From assembly GCA_947473475.1 (NCBI GenBank), contig CANJBZ010000003.1:120542-184541 (forward strand): DNA of 64,000 nucleotides. Direction: 5' to 3'. The notes under the pieces are model-generated. The model was not told the DNA's origin and searched no databases. It saw nothing but the letters and a program-made list of their open reading frames with translations. The position numbers were made by a program, and so were the translations under genes. Positions 7,486-16,345 of the stretch are shown here, piece by piece. The first letter of the stretch is position 1. Every line of letters starts with the position of its first letter. The DNA is from Alphaproteobacteria bacterium (lineage in GTDB: Bacteria; Pseudomonadota; Alphaproteobacteria; Micropepsales; Micropepsaceae).

Positions 7486-8999
7486 GGACCGCTTCTTTCG
7501 GCCGCCAATTTGCGAACACGGAGCTGGTTGAAAACCCCACGGAAGATCGGCAGGCACAGTACGGCGGCAATGGCGATCATCAAGCCGACCGATATCGGGC
7601 GGTTCAAGAAGATGGACCAGCCGCCTTCGCCCATGAGCATGGATTGATGAAAGTTGCGCTCGGTATTGGCGCCCAGCACGAGCGCCACGACGATCATCAG
7701 ACGTGGATAATCGTAACGCATCATCAGATAGCCCAGGCAGCCGAACACGGCCGTAACGATGACATTTTCGATCGCCATGTCGATGGCAAAGGATCCGGCA
7801 AACGCCGTGCTCAGCACCAACGGCACGAGAATGCCAGAATCGAGCTGCGTGATTTTCGCCAGGGGCTTTACGAAAAGAAGGCCGACAAAGGACGCCAGCA
7901 CGCAGGAGGCCGTCAGTGCCCAAATCAGCCCGTAAATCTCCACCTGATGATCGCGCAGCATCAGCGGGCCGGGCTGCATGCCATGGATAATCAGGAGGCC
8001 CATGAAGACCGCCATTTCAGCGCCCGCCGGAATGCCGAATGTCAGCGTCGGGATAAGCGCGCTGCAATCATGGGCGCAGATAGCTGCTTCCGGTGCGATG
8101 ACGCCCTGGATGTTTCCTTTGCCGAATGATTCCGGATTTTTAGAAGCCTGCGCGGTGACGCTGTACGAGAGAAACGCCACCACCGTGCCGCCAAGCCCGG
8201 GAATCGCGCCGACGATGGTTCCGATCAGCGAACCGCGGATCACCGTGGGCATGTGCTTGAACACTTCGAGGAGGCCCGCGGTCATCTTGGTGATCTTTAC
8301 CGGGGAGCCGCTTTGGGCAACGGAGCCGCCTTTGACCATCAGGTGGATCATCTCGGCAACGGCGAACAGACCGATCAGCGCCGGGACCAGATGAATGCCG
8401 TCCCACAAATATTCAATGCCGTAGGTAAAGCGCTCGCCACCCGCGACATCGTTGAAGCCGACGAAGGCAATCATCAGCCCGAGCGCACCGACGACCAGTC
8501 CGCGCAGCATCTTGCCGCGCGTCGCCGTGGCAACGATGGCCAGCGCAAACAGGCCCATCAGGAAGAATTCCGGCGGGCCGAACATAAGCACGAGGTCGCT
8601 CGCAATCGGCAGCACCGCCAGCACCGAAACGGTGCCGATTATTGCACCGATGGCGTTGGCGCTTCCCGCCGCACCGATGGCCAGACCCGCTTTGCCTTGC
8701 TGCGCCAGCGGATGTCCGTCCAAACAGGTGGCGGCGTTCGGCGCGGTGCCGGGCGTGTTCAACAATATGGAGGTAATCGAGCCGCCCATTGGTACGGCGC
8801 CCATGACGCCGCCCGCGAGAGCCAGTGCGGTGAACGGTTCAAGCCCATATGTCAGCGGCATCAGCAGCGCAATCGCGGTGGTTCCACCGAGGCCGGGGAT
8901 GGCGCCGAAAACCAAGCCTATCACCATGCCGAGAAAGACGAATCCCAGCACGTCGAGGTGCAGCAGGCCTTGCAGACCGCCGAGCCACATCTCCAGCAT
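7482..8999 (-). CDS. tctA: Tripartite tricarboxylate transporter permease (TctA family)
   Basis: 505 residues starting MLEMWLGGLQGLLHLD. TctA hallmarks are present: GAIPGLGGTTAIALLMPLTY near the N-terminus, its second copy GAIPGLGGTVVAFLSY in the middle, and GGSITSILLNTPGTAPNAAT. About twelve membrane segments are visible, and the length is as expected for the family. It is followed by tctB and preceded by two tctC-like genes, so transport of a small carboxylate or aromatic acid is likely; the neighbouring catabolic genes hint at the latter but do not prove it. Confidence 0.92.
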   Translation of the reverse strand: MLEMWLGGLQGLLHLDVLGFVFLGMVIGLVFGAIPGLGGTTAIALLMPLTYGLEPFTALALAGGVMGAVPMGGSITSILLNTPGTAPNAATCLDGHPLAQQGKAGLAIGAAGSANAIGAIIGTVSVLAVLPIASDLVLMFGPPEFFLMGLFALAIVATATRGKMLRGLVVGALGLMIAFVGFNDVAGGERFTYGIEYLWDGIHLVPALIGLFAVAEMIHLMVKGGSVAQSGSPVKITKMTAGLLEVFKHMPTVIRGSLIGTIVGAIPGLGGTVVAFLSYSVTAQASKNPESFGKGNIQGVIAPEAAICAHDCSALIPTLTFGIPAGAEMAVFMGLLIIHGMQPGPLMLRDHQVEIYGLIWALTASCVLASFVGLLFVKPLAKITQLDSGILVPLVLSTAFAGSFAIDMAIENVIVTAVFGCLGYLMMRYDYPRLMIVVALVLGANTERNFHQSMLMGEGGWSIFLNRPISVGLMIAIAAVLCLPIFRGVFNQLRVRKLAAERSGP

Positions 9000-9066
9000 C
9001 AGGCAAATTCCCTTTTGGCGGTGTTCCTCACCGGCCGCGAACAAGTGGCCTAAGCGCCTCTTTGGG

Positions 9067-10050
9067 TCAACTGGGAGTAAGGTATTTCTTCCACTTGTCG
9101 AAGAAAGCGCGCTGCTGTGCAACCAGCTGCGTTGTTTCTTGCGGCGTTTTCGACCGCATGACGACGTCGTTTTCCTTCGCCCATTTAACGACCACCGGAT
9201 CGGCAAGGGCCTTGGCCAGGGCCACGGACAGCGTGTTCTGGACCTCGGGCGGAATTCCCGGCGGACCGGCCACAACGCGCTCGACGCTGATATTGTCGAG
9301 ATCCGGCTGGCCCAGTGTGGTGGCATCGGGCACGCCGGGGAAGCTCGATTTCGCCTCGAAGCTGGCGAGCACCCGGACGGTGCCACCGCGCACGAAGCGC
9401 ATGCTTGTCGGAATGGCCGCGATCACCGCATCGGAATCGCCGCGCACAGCGGCCACCACGTAATCGGCCGAACCTTTGTAGCCAGTGATTAACTGTGTTC
9501 TGAGACCCAGCAATTGCGTCCCGATAACGCTGGCGGCATAGGCCGTGCCCTCGGGCCCTGTGACGGACAGTTTTATGGGCCGCTTCGCCGACAAGGCTTT
9601 CAGGTCGGCAAATGTCTTCAACGGCGACTTCGCGCCGACATTGATGACGTAGCGCTCGCCCTCGCCCATGGCGCCGATCCACGAAAACTTGGCAAGATCG
9701 TAAGCCCCAGAGCCTTGCTGCTGCTGCAGAATGAACATGCCGGGAATATTGAGGATGCCGATGGTGTAGCCGTCGGGCTTGGCGCGATAGAGCTGCGCCA
9801 CACCACGGCTGCCGCCGCCCGAGGGGACGTTAACGGGAACGATCGTCACCTTGTTGGGCAGGTACTTTTCCATGACCGGTGCGACGATGCGCACATACAC
9901 GTCGAACCCGCCGCCCGGCGCATAAGGAATCACGAACTGAATGTTCTTGGCTGGAAAGACCGGAGCGCTCCGCGCAACGCCGGTAAAGGTCAGAGCGGAT
10001 GCTGCGGCGCCTGCTCCGATGACCACATTACGCCGGGTAATATCTTGCAT
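9067..10050 (-). CDS. Bug-type periplasmic solute-binding protein (TctC family), proximal copy
   Basis: 327 residues. A twin-arginine signal (ITRRNVVIGAGAAASALTF, then ARSA) precedes the mature protein. The family motif IQFVIPYAPGGGFDVYVR, the GVAQLYRAKPDGYTIGI segment and the C-terminal helices are those of Bug/TctC receptors. It should capture the substrate and deliver it to TctAB. It is about 60 percent similar by eye to the next gene, so the two arose by tandem duplication. The start at 10050 removes a low-complexity extension and places the RR motif near the N-terminus. Confidence 0.9.
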   Translation of the reverse strand: MQDITRRNVVIGAGAAASALTFTGVARSAPVFPAKNIQFVIPYAPGGGFDVYVRIVAPVMEKYLPNKVTIVPVNVPSGGGSRGVAQLYRAKPDGYTIGILNIPGMFILQQQQGSGAYDLAKFSWIGAMGEGERYVINVGAKSPLKTFADLKALSAKRPIKLSVTGPEGTAYAASVIGTQLLGLRTQLITGYKGSADYVVAAVRGDSDAVIAAIPTSMRFVRGGTVRVLASFEAKSSFPGVPDATTLGQPDLDNISVERVVAGPPGIPPEVQNTLSVALAKALADPVVVKWAKENDVVMRSKTPQETTQLVAQQRAFFDKWKKYLTPS

Positions 10051-10103
10051 TTCGGTTTCCTCGTCCCGCTTGCCGCCACTAGTGGCGCAGCGGCCAAAGC
10101 CGG

Positions 10104-11105
10104 TCAACCCGCGACCAGATACCTCTTCCACCGCTCGAAAAAGAGCCGCTGGCGTTCTACCAGGGCCGCGGCTTCGGCGGGCGTTTTCGACCGCATCACA
10201 ATGTCGTTTTCCTTGGCCCAGGCGGTGACTTTCGGATCGGCAAGGGCCTTGGAGAGCGCCCCTGACAACGTGTTCTGGATTTCCGGCGGCGTGCCCGGCG
10301 GGGCGGCAACGGGACGTTCCACCGTGATTTGGTCGAGCTCCGGTTTACCAAGGCTTGTGGCGTCGGGGATGCCGGGCAGGCTCGCATGGGCTTCGAACGA
10401 AGCGAGGATGCGAAGCTGTCCTGCCTTGGCAAAGCGCATCATGGTGGATGTCGCCGAGATGACTGCATCGGAGTCGCCCCGGATCGCTGCCACGATGTAG
10501 TCACTGGAACCGCGATAGCCGGTGATCAATTGGCGGCGGATGCCCAGCGTCTCGGTTCCGATGATCGCAGCGGCGGTGGCGGTGCCTTCCAGTCCGGTGC
10601 AGGAAAACTTGACAGCGCGTTTGGCAGACAGGGCCTGCAGGTCCGCAAAGGTTTTCAGCGGTGAGTTCGCCCCCACGCCGACGAGATAGCGTTCGCCTTC
10701 GCCCATACAGCCGATCCAGGCGAACTTCGACAGGTCGTAAGCGGCACTGCCCTGTATCGCCTGCTGAATGAACATGCCGGGAACATCGAATATCCCCACG
10801 GTGTAACCGTCCGGCTTGGCGCGGTAGAGCTGCGTGATGCCGCGCGCCCCGCTTCCGGCCGTCACGTTCATGGGAACAATGCTGACCGCGCGGGGCAGGG
10901 CGCGTTCCATGACGGGGGACACAAAGCGGACATAGGAGTCGAACCCGCCGCCGGGTGCGTACGGAATGATGAACTGAATGCTCCGCGCGGGATAATCCGA
11001 CGCGGCACGCGCGGCGGCGGGCATGGCAACAAGAGCCGCAGTTCCACACGCAATTAGTTCGCGGCGGCTAAGCGGGGAACTTAGGGGTGGTGCGGTGCTC
11101 GTCAT
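10104..11105 (-). CDS. Bug-type periplasmic solute-binding protein (TctC family), distal copy
   Basis: 333 residues with a Tat-like signal (SRRELIACGTAALVAMPAAARAA) and the Bug motif IQFIIPYAPGGGFDSYVR. It shares LYRAKPDGYT, GCMGEGERYLVGVGA and MRSKTPAEAA with the copy downstream. Paralogous Bug proteins beside one TctAB pair usually differ in ligand and share the permease. It is first in the tctC-tctC-tctA-tctB-eutA run and diverges from a response regulator 125 bases away. Confidence 0.9.
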   Translation of the reverse strand: MTSTAPPLSSPLSRRELIACGTAALVAMPAAARAASDYPARSIQFIIPYAPGGGFDSYVRFVSPVMERALPRAVSIVPMNVTAGSGARGITQLYRAKPDGYTVGIFDVPGMFIQQAIQGSAAYDLSKFAWIGCMGEGERYLVGVGANSPLKTFADLQALSAKRAVKFSCTGLEGTATAAAIIGTETLGIRRQLITGYRGSSDYIVAAIRGDSDAVISATSTMMRFAKAGQLRILASFEAHASLPGIPDATSLGKPELDQITVERPVAAPPGTPPEIQNTLSGALSKALADPKVTAWAKENDIVMRSKTPAEAAALVERQRLFFERWKRYLVAG

Positions 11106-11230
11106 GGCGCCAGCCTAACGTGAAGTTCCCTTCAAACCTAGTCTCTGCGCGCTTCCGTACGGATGCGTTGCCAATGGCCGACGGCACGGCCCATACTTAG
11201 GGCCGAAGAGTCGCGCCCACCCTATTTCCC

Positions 11231-11866
11231 ATGACCGATGCCGAAATCTTGATTGTCGACGACGACGCTGCCGTCCGGGATTCGCTGCGTGCGCTGTTGG
11301 AGTCGTCCTCGTTCTCCGTGCGCGAATTCGATTCGGCCAAGGCGCTCCTGCAAACACCCGAGCTGAGCCGCAGTGCTTGCGTGATTGCCGATATTCGGAT
11401 GCCGGACATGGATGGACTTGCGCTTCAGGAGGAGTTGCTCAGACGGCAAGTTGGCGTGCCCGTCATCATTGTGACCGGCCACGGCGATGTGCCGCTGGCG
11501 GTGCGCGCCATGAAAGCAGGCGCGGTCGATTTTATTGAGAAGCCGTTCGACGAACGCCTGATGCTGGACAGTGTCGGCCGGGCCATTGCGCTCTCCAAGG
11601 AAACGCGCAGTCAGGCGTCGCTGAATCAGGCGGCCGAATCCCGCATCGCCTTGCTGACCGTGCGCGAGCGTCAGGTGCTTGAGCATCTGGTTGCCGGCCG
11701 CGCCAACAAGGTGATCGCGCACGAGCTGGATATTTCGCCGCGCACGGTCGAAATCCATCGCGCGCATCTGATGGAAAAAATGCAGGCGCGCAGCCTGTCC
11801 GATCTGATCCGGCTGGCATTAGCCGCCGGCATCAATCCGGCGGCGTCAAAGGATGGCGGACGATAA
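11231..11866 (+). CDS. FixJ/TodT-type response regulator (REC plus LuxR HTH)
   Basis: 211 residues. The receiver domain has the acidic pair DDD at 10-12, phospho-acceptor Asp54 in VIADIRMPDMDG, and the KPF switch lysine. The C-terminal LuxR/NarL helix-turn-helix reads LTVRERQVLEHLVAGRANKVIAHELDISPRTVE, the classic FixJ family layout. No histidine kinase is present nearby, so it is an orphan here. It diverges from the Bug/Tct operon and is the obvious candidate to control it. There is no Shine-Dalgarno ahead of the ATG, so the start could be slightly different or the message leaderless. Confidence 0.88.
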   Translation: MTDAEILIVDDDAAVRDSLRALLESSSFSVREFDSAKALLQTPELSRSACVIADIRMPDMDGLALQEELLRRQVGVPVIIVTGHGDVPLAVRAMKAGAVDFIEKPFDERLMLDSVGRAIALSKETRSQASLNQAAESRIALLTVRERQVLEHLVAGRANKVIAHELDISPRTVEIHRAHLMEKMQARSLSDLIRLALAAGINPAASKDGGR

Positions 11867-11869
11867 GAC

Positions 11870-11894
11870 GATGGCCGGGCTTTCACCCGGCCAT
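11870..11894. terminator. Terminator-like hairpin after the response regulator
   Basis: ATGGCCGGG and CCCGGCCAT form a 9-bp stem around a short CTTTCA-type loop, lying between the convergent response regulator and GST genes. There is no U-tract, so it may act with Rho or in both directions. Confidence 0.55.
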
Positions 11895-11908
11895 GGTGAA
11901 CATGGAAT

Positions 11909-12586
11909 TCAGAGCATTACGAAAGGCGCTTGTTTGCTGGGCTCGACGAGCTTGGCGTTGAAGTCCTCATGCACTTTGTTCCAGCTCGGAAGGTTGCGCA
12001 TCGTCTTCAGCCAGCGCTGGACGTTCGGCCACGGCGACAGATCGCAGCGCATGAGATCGGTGAGGCTGAAAATGCCGGCGCCGAAATAATCCGCGACCGT
12101 CAACTCGTTCCCGACCAGATAGTTGCTGTTCGGCCCGATCAGATCCTTATCCAGGATGTTCAGCCATTTCTTCGTGCGCTCGCGGGCCGCATTGATCGTG
12201 GCGGTCTGCGCCACTTCATGCTCGTGCTTGTAGTGCGGGAAAACCTGCGGATAGACAAAGCCATAGCCGAAATCGCGATACAGGCCGGTATTCAGCCAGT
12301 CCATCATCGCGTTGACCTTAGCGCGCTTCTTCAGATCCTTCGGATAGGCCGGAGAATCAATCTTGTCGGCGATGTATTTCAGAATCGCAGAGCTTTCGCT
12401 CAGCAGCATGTCTTCGTCCGCGAACGCCGGCACGGCGCGCGAGGGATTGATGGCCGCGTATTCGGGCTGCAAATGCGCGCCCTTCATCAATTCGACCAGA
12501 TGCATTTCGACCGGCGCACCGCTTTCCGCGATGAAAAGTAAAACCGGGCGGCACGTCGTGGAAATCGGATCGGCGTAAAGCTTCAT
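11909..12586 (-). CDS. Glutathione S-transferase family protein
   Basis: 225 residues. The N-terminal thioredoxin-like domain begins MKLYADPISTTCRPVLLF and includes the cis-proline segment RAVPAFADEDMLLSESSAILKYI, where ES binds the glutathione gamma-glutamyl group. The C-terminal helical domain carries LTVADYFGAG, the usual N-capping box. It resembles theta/beta-class enzymes that act on aromatic or halogenated compounds. It is 51 bases downstream of a flavin monooxygenase in the same direction, which suggests a shared aromatic pathway, for instance a glutathione-dependent isomerase step; this is inference. Confidence 0.88.
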   Translation of the reverse strand: MKLYADPISTTCRPVLLFIAESGAPVEMHLVELMKGAHLQPEYAAINPSRAVPAFADEDMLLSESSAILKYIADKIDSPAYPKDLKKRAKVNAMMDWLNTGLYRDFGYGFVYPQVFPHYKHEHEVAQTATINAARERTKKWLNILDKDLIGPNSNYLVGNELTVADYFGAGIFSLTDLMRCDLSPWPNVQRWLKTMRNLPSWNKVHEDFNAKLVEPSKQAPFVML

Positions 12587-12637
12587 GGTCTTCTCCCTGT
12601 ATTTGATTTTGTTGAAATTTTAGCAGCGGCGCCCGGC

Positions 12638-13882
12638 TCACGCCATATCTTGCTGGCCGAAGCCGGCAATGCGTTTGTAATTGTCCGACAGCGCCTTCAA
12701 TTCGTCCTGGCTGATATAGCGGTCGAGATTGTCGAAGGGTTTGTCGCCCACCAATTCTTCCACCTTGATATTGATGAAATCGGGCGGCGTCGTGCGGTTG
12801 GTATGGACGATCTTTGCCGTCACCGGCAGCCGCTTCTGTTCGTACGCGACAAGGGCGGCCAGCGGATCGCCGGTGGATTGCAGCAGGTCGGAAAGCACGC
12901 GCGCGTCGATCAGCGCCTGGGCCGAACCGTTAGAGCCGCGCTGATACATCGCGTGCGCGGCATCGCCCATCAGCGTGACGCGCCCGAATGTCCAACGTGC
13001 GACCGGATCGCGGTCTACCATCGGATATTCCAGCAGCACTTCGGAATTTCTCAGCAGTTCGGGCACGTCCAGCCAATCGAAACGGAAGTTCTCATAAATG
13101 GGGAGAAAGTCTTCCAGTTTGCCCAGCTTGTTCCAGTCGTTCTTCGGGCGCCCCATCAGCGGCGCCTCGGTCGTCCAATTGATGAGCTGGTTACCCTGGC
13201 CATCGACATTGTCGATGATGGGATAGATGACGATTTTTCCGGTCTTAATCGAACCGATGCGCAAATAGGTATGGCCGTCGAGGATCGGTTTGCCGCGCGC
13301 CACACCGCGCCACGTATTGATGCCTTCGAAGGCCACGTCTTCGTTGGGATAAAATTGTTTGCGGATGACGGAATTCACGCCGTCGCAGGCAATCGCGATG
13401 CCGGCGCGAACGGGCGGCAGATTGGCGCCGCTTGTAGTTTCCTGAAAGGACAGCGTGACGCCATCGGCGTCCTGTTCGTGCCCCACGCAACGCCGGTTGG
13501 TTTGGACGGCGTCGCGGCCCAGTCTTTCGACGGCCGCGTTGAACAACACCGTATGTAAGCGCCCGCGGTGAATTCCAACTTCGGGATAGGGATAGCCGGC
13601 GTAGCGTCCGCGCGGCTCCTTGTAGATGAGCTGTCCGAAGCGGTTGAAGAAGGCGCTCTGCGTGTTCACCACGCCAGCGGCCACCACTTGTTCCTGCAAA
13701 CCGATCGCTGTCAGCTCGCGCATCGCGTGCGGCAGGATGGTGATGCCGACGCCCAATTCCTTCACTTCCGGCGCCACTTCATAGACGCGCGAGGAAATGC
13801 CGCGTTGATGCAGGCCCAGCGCCAGGGCCAGCCCCGCGATGCCTCCGCCGATAATGGCGATATCCGTGGTGTTTGCGCTCAT
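12638..13882 (-). CDS. FAD-dependent aromatic monooxygenase (salicylate hydroxylase-like)
   Basis: 414 residues from the ATG at 13882. Group A flavoprotein hydroxylase signatures are present: the dinucleotide-binding GxGxxG in IAIIGGGIAGLALALGL, the CDGVNS motif (DG box) in the middle, and the FAD ribityl motif FGRVTLMGDAAHAM. It most resembles single-component 3-hydroxybenzoate or salicylate hydroxylases and PhzS-like enzymes. It lies 16 bases behind a MarR regulator and ahead of the GST, forming a small catabolic operon. The substrate is unknown. Confidence 0.85.
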   Translation of the reverse strand: MSANTTDIAIIGGGIAGLALALGLHQRGISSRVYEVAPEVKELGVGITILPHAMRELTAIGLQEQVVAAGVVNTQSAFFNRFGQLIYKEPRGRYAGYPYPEVGIHRGRLHTVLFNAAVERLGRDAVQTNRRCVGHEQDADGVTLSFQETTSGANLPPVRAGIAIACDGVNSVIRKQFYPNEDVAFEGINTWRGVARGKPILDGHTYLRIGSIKTGKIVIYPIIDNVDGQGNQLINWTTEAPLMGRPKNDWNKLGKLEDFLPIYENFRFDWLDVPELLRNSEVLLEYPMVDRDPVARWTFGRVTLMGDAAHAMYQRGSNGSAQALIDARVLSDLLQSTGDPLAALVAYEQKRLPVTAKIVHTNRTTPPDFINIKVEELVGDKPFDNLDRYISQDELKALSDNYKRIAGFGQQDMA

Positions 13883-13898
13883 CTTGTCCGCCGCTGCT

Positions 13899-14429
13899 TT
13901 ATGGGGTCGCCCGGTCATCCGCTACGGGCACGCGTGTCGTTTCATTAAGGGTCCCTGCAAGCCGTTCCAGAAGCTTCAGGAAGGTCTTGCGTTCATCCGC
14001 GCTGAAGGGCTCCAGGACGCGGCTCTGGGCGCGGCGCGCCGGGGTCTTCAAACGCTCCAGCATGTGCGCGCCGGCTCTGGTCAAATGCAGCGTTCGGCGC
14101 CGTCTGTCGCTCACGCCAAGCGTGCGCTCCACAAGACCGGCTTCCTCCAGCTTTCCCAAAACCATTCCAGCCGTCGAACGATCGAGACCAAGCAGCTTCG
14201 CCACGGAGATTTGGTCGATGCCAGGACGGTTCTTGAGCACAAACAAAATCCCGTATTGCGTGTTGGTGATGCCGAGATCGCCGGTTTCTTCCAGGAAGAT
14301 CGACACGGCAATCTGATGCGCGCGGCGAATCAAAAAGCCGGGCCGCTCGTAGAGTTCTGCGAGCGACGTTTCGGCAGATCGCACCAAGGTCTTCTTGCTC
14401 AAAGCACCCGATCCATTCTTGTCCCGCAA
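13899..14429 (-). CDS. MarR family transcriptional regulator
   Basis: 176 residues with the MarR winged helix: ITNTQYGILFVLKNRPGIDQ, recognition region ISVAKLLGLDRSTAGMVLGKLEE and the wing DRRRRTLHLT. Proteins of this group often bind aromatic acids and release a divergent or own promoter. It is the first gene of the MarR-monooxygenase-GST run. A palindrome lies within its predicted promoter, consistent with autorepression relieved by the pathway substrate. Confidence 0.88.
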   Translation of the reverse strand: MRDKNGSGALSKKTLVRSAETSLAELYERPGFLIRRAHQIAVSIFLEETGDLGITNTQYGILFVLKNRPGIDQISVAKLLGLDRSTAGMVLGKLEEAGLVERTLGVSDRRRRTLHLTRAGAHMLERLKTPARRAQSRVLEPFSADERKTFLKLLERLAGTLNETTRVPVADDRATP

Positions 14430-14441
14430 TTTACAAATCGT

Positions 14442-14473
14442 CAGACGTCTGTCAATCTAAGCCGCGATAATGT
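14442..14473 (-). promoter_or_regulatory. Promoter and palindromic operator upstream of marR
   Basis: A minus-strand TTGACA overlaps the perfect 10-bp palindrome CAGACGTCTG (14442-14451), and a TAAATT-like -10 follows about 16 bases after the -35, close to 14430. A repressor on the palindrome would block polymerase, as expected for MarR autoregulation. The adjacent hydroxyacid dehydrogenase gene ends at 14510 on the same strand. Confidence 0.5.
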
Positions 14474-14509
14474 TGCCGCCCCAAAGTGCGTTACGGGGAG
14501 GTGCTCGGT

Positions 14510-15499
14510 TTACGACTTCAGGGCGTCGGGATTGGCGACGTTTTTGGGCTTGCCGTCGAGAAAGGCGAGGATGTTGTCGATAGCATGCTGGTAGAAAACA
14601 TTCAGGCCTTCGACTGTCGTGAAGCCCAGATGCGGCGTCAGCACCGTGTTGGGCAGGCCACGGAACGGGTTGTCCGCCGGCAACGGCTCATGGTCGTACA
14701 CATCCAGCGCCCCGACGATGCGCCCTTCGCGCAAGGCCGCGACAAGGGCCGCTTCATCCGCGATCGGTCCGCGCGAGGTATTGATGAAAATTGCGCCCTT
14801 CTTCATGCGGGCAAAATCTTCCGCGCCGACCAGACCCCGCGAACGCGGTCCCAGCACCAGATGAATGCTGACGGCATCCGATTCCGAGAACAACTGCTCC
14901 TTACTGACGCGGGTCGCGCCAAATTCTTTGGCTTTCTCATCGGTCAGGTTCTGGCTCCAGGCGAGCACCTTCATGCCGAGCGCATGACCATACCGCGCCA
15001 TGTACTGCCCGATCCGTCCGAGGCCCACGAGCCCAAGGGTGCGCCCTTCCAAATTGATGCCCGGCGGCACGCCTTCCTGAAACCGTCCGGCCCGCATGGC
15101 GGTGTCGCCTTGCGGAACTTTGCGCGCGGCAGCCAGCAGCAAAGCCAGCGTCATCTCGGCCGCGGGGGCCGGCGAGTGTCCGCCCGAGGTAAAGGTGCAC
15201 ACGATGCCGCGTTTCGTGCAGGCGTCCTGATCGACATTGGGGGCGCGCGTTCCGGTCAGCGACATCATCTTCAGCCGGGGCAGGCGCGCGATCAGCGTGT
15301 CGGCATAGCGGGAGCGTTCGCGCGTCGGCAGGATAATGTCGAAATCGGCAAGGTCGCGCGCGGCTTGGTCTTCATCGGCGGCCGCGTAATTGCGCTGAAA
15401 GAACACGACCTCGGCCCGCTTCTCCAGCTCGGACCAGTCGGCGACGTCGCGTGCGGCATTTTGCCAGTCATCGGTTACGGCGACGCGGATTTTGGCCAT
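14510..15499 (-). CDS. D-2-hydroxyacid dehydrogenase family protein
   Basis: 329 residues. The NAD-binding Rossmann motif is LGLVGLGRIGQYMARYGHALGM. The catalytic trio follows the family plan: Arg in INTSRGPIADE, Glu in DVYDHEPLP, and His in LTPHLGFTT. The enzyme should reduce a 2-keto acid to a D-2-hydroxy acid or the reverse, in the cytosol. Members of this subgroup (PGDH/glyoxylate reductase-like) differ widely in substrate. It is close to the MarR cluster but separated by the MarR promoter, so co-regulation is uncertain. Confidence 0.88.
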   Translation of the reverse strand: MAKIRVAVTDDWQNAARDVADWSELEKRAEVVFFQRNYAAADEDQAARDLADFDIILPTRERSRYADTLIARLPRLKMMSLTGTRAPNVDQDACTKRGIVCTFTSGGHSPAPAAEMTLALLLAAARKVPQGDTAMRAGRFQEGVPPGINLEGRTLGLVGLGRIGQYMARYGHALGMKVLAWSQNLTDEKAKEFGATRVSKEQLFSESDAVSIHLVLGPRSRGLVGAEDFARMKKGAIFINTSRGPIADEAALVAALREGRIVGALDVYDHEPLPADNPFRGLPNTVLTPHLGFTTVEGLNVFYQHAIDNILAFLDGKPKNVANPDALKS

Positions 15500-15645
15500 G
15501 TTCTTGCCCCCATGTCAGTGTTGCTATTCGCCGGGCATTTAAGGCCAAGCCGTGAGAAATGCCAGCCTGTACGCCCCTATCGGGGCTGGTCCCGGCTTGA
15601 CAAAGCGGGTTTGACGGGTGGAACCCTAAAAGCCCATTTAGAGGC

Positions 15646-16329
15646 ATGTTTCAGCCCATGAGTCGCGCAGCAAGCCTAACCACGCAGCAGACGAATTTGC
15701 CGGCGGGATTCCTCGACATGGAGGCGCTTCGCGCGGCGAGCGTCCAGCGCGACCCGTTTCCGTTTTTCATCGTGCCGCGATTCGTCATAGCGGAGGCGCT
15801 GGAAGCCATCCGCGTGGATTACCCGGTGGTACCGCTTCCAGGCAGCTTCCCGCTCAGCACGTTGCAATACGGTCAGGGCTTCACTGCGTTCATGGAGCAG
15901 ATACAGAGCGCCGAAATGACCAAGACCGTCGGCGAGAAACTCGGCATGGATTTGTCCGCCAGTCCCACAATGGTGACGGTTCGCGGGCAAAGCCGTGAAA
16001 AGGACGGCAAAATTCACATCGATAGCCGGACTAAGCTGGTGACGGCGCTGATATATATGAATGACGCCTGGGAAAGTCCCAAGGGGCGGCTGCGTCTGGT
16101 GCGGTCGCAAACCGATCTGAACGATGTGATCGCAGAGGTGCCGCCCGATCAAGGCACGCTGCTGGTCTTCCGCAACGATACGAATGCGTGGCACGGGTTT
16201 GAGCCGTTCGCCGGGCCGCGTCGCGTCATTCAGCTCAATTGGGTCACCGATGCTTCCGTGGTGCGCCGTGAACAGACGCGTCATCGGATTAGCGCCTTTT
16301 TCAAGCGCCTTAAGAAACTCGGCGGATAA
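15646..16329 (+). CDS. 2-oxoglutarate/Fe(II)-dependent oxygenase (prolyl 4-hydroxylase-like)
   Basis: 227 residues. The iron ligands are visible: HxD at His124/Asp126 (KIHIDSRTK) and distal His183 (NAWHGFEPF), with Arg192 or Arg193 placed to bind 2-oxoglutarate (GPRRVIQLNW). This is the P4Hc-type double-stranded beta-helix. The target could be a protein side chain, a small molecule or a glycan. It leads a plus-strand run with the 632-residue unknown protein (16-base gap) and an ELM1-like protein, which suggests a common process. The upstream 146 bases show no strong promoter by eye. Confidence 0.82.
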   Translation: MFQPMSRAASLTTQQTNLPAGFLDMEALRAASVQRDPFPFFIVPRFVIAEALEAIRVDYPVVPLPGSFPLSTLQYGQGFTAFMEQIQSAEMTKTVGEKLGMDLSASPTMVTVRGQSREKDGKIHIDSRTKLVTALIYMNDAWESPKGRLRLVRSQTDLNDVIAEVPPDQGTLLVFRNDTNAWHGFEPFAGPRRVIQLNWVTDASVVRREQTRHRISAFFKRLKKLGG

Positions 16330-16345
16330 CGGACGGTAAGCGCGC

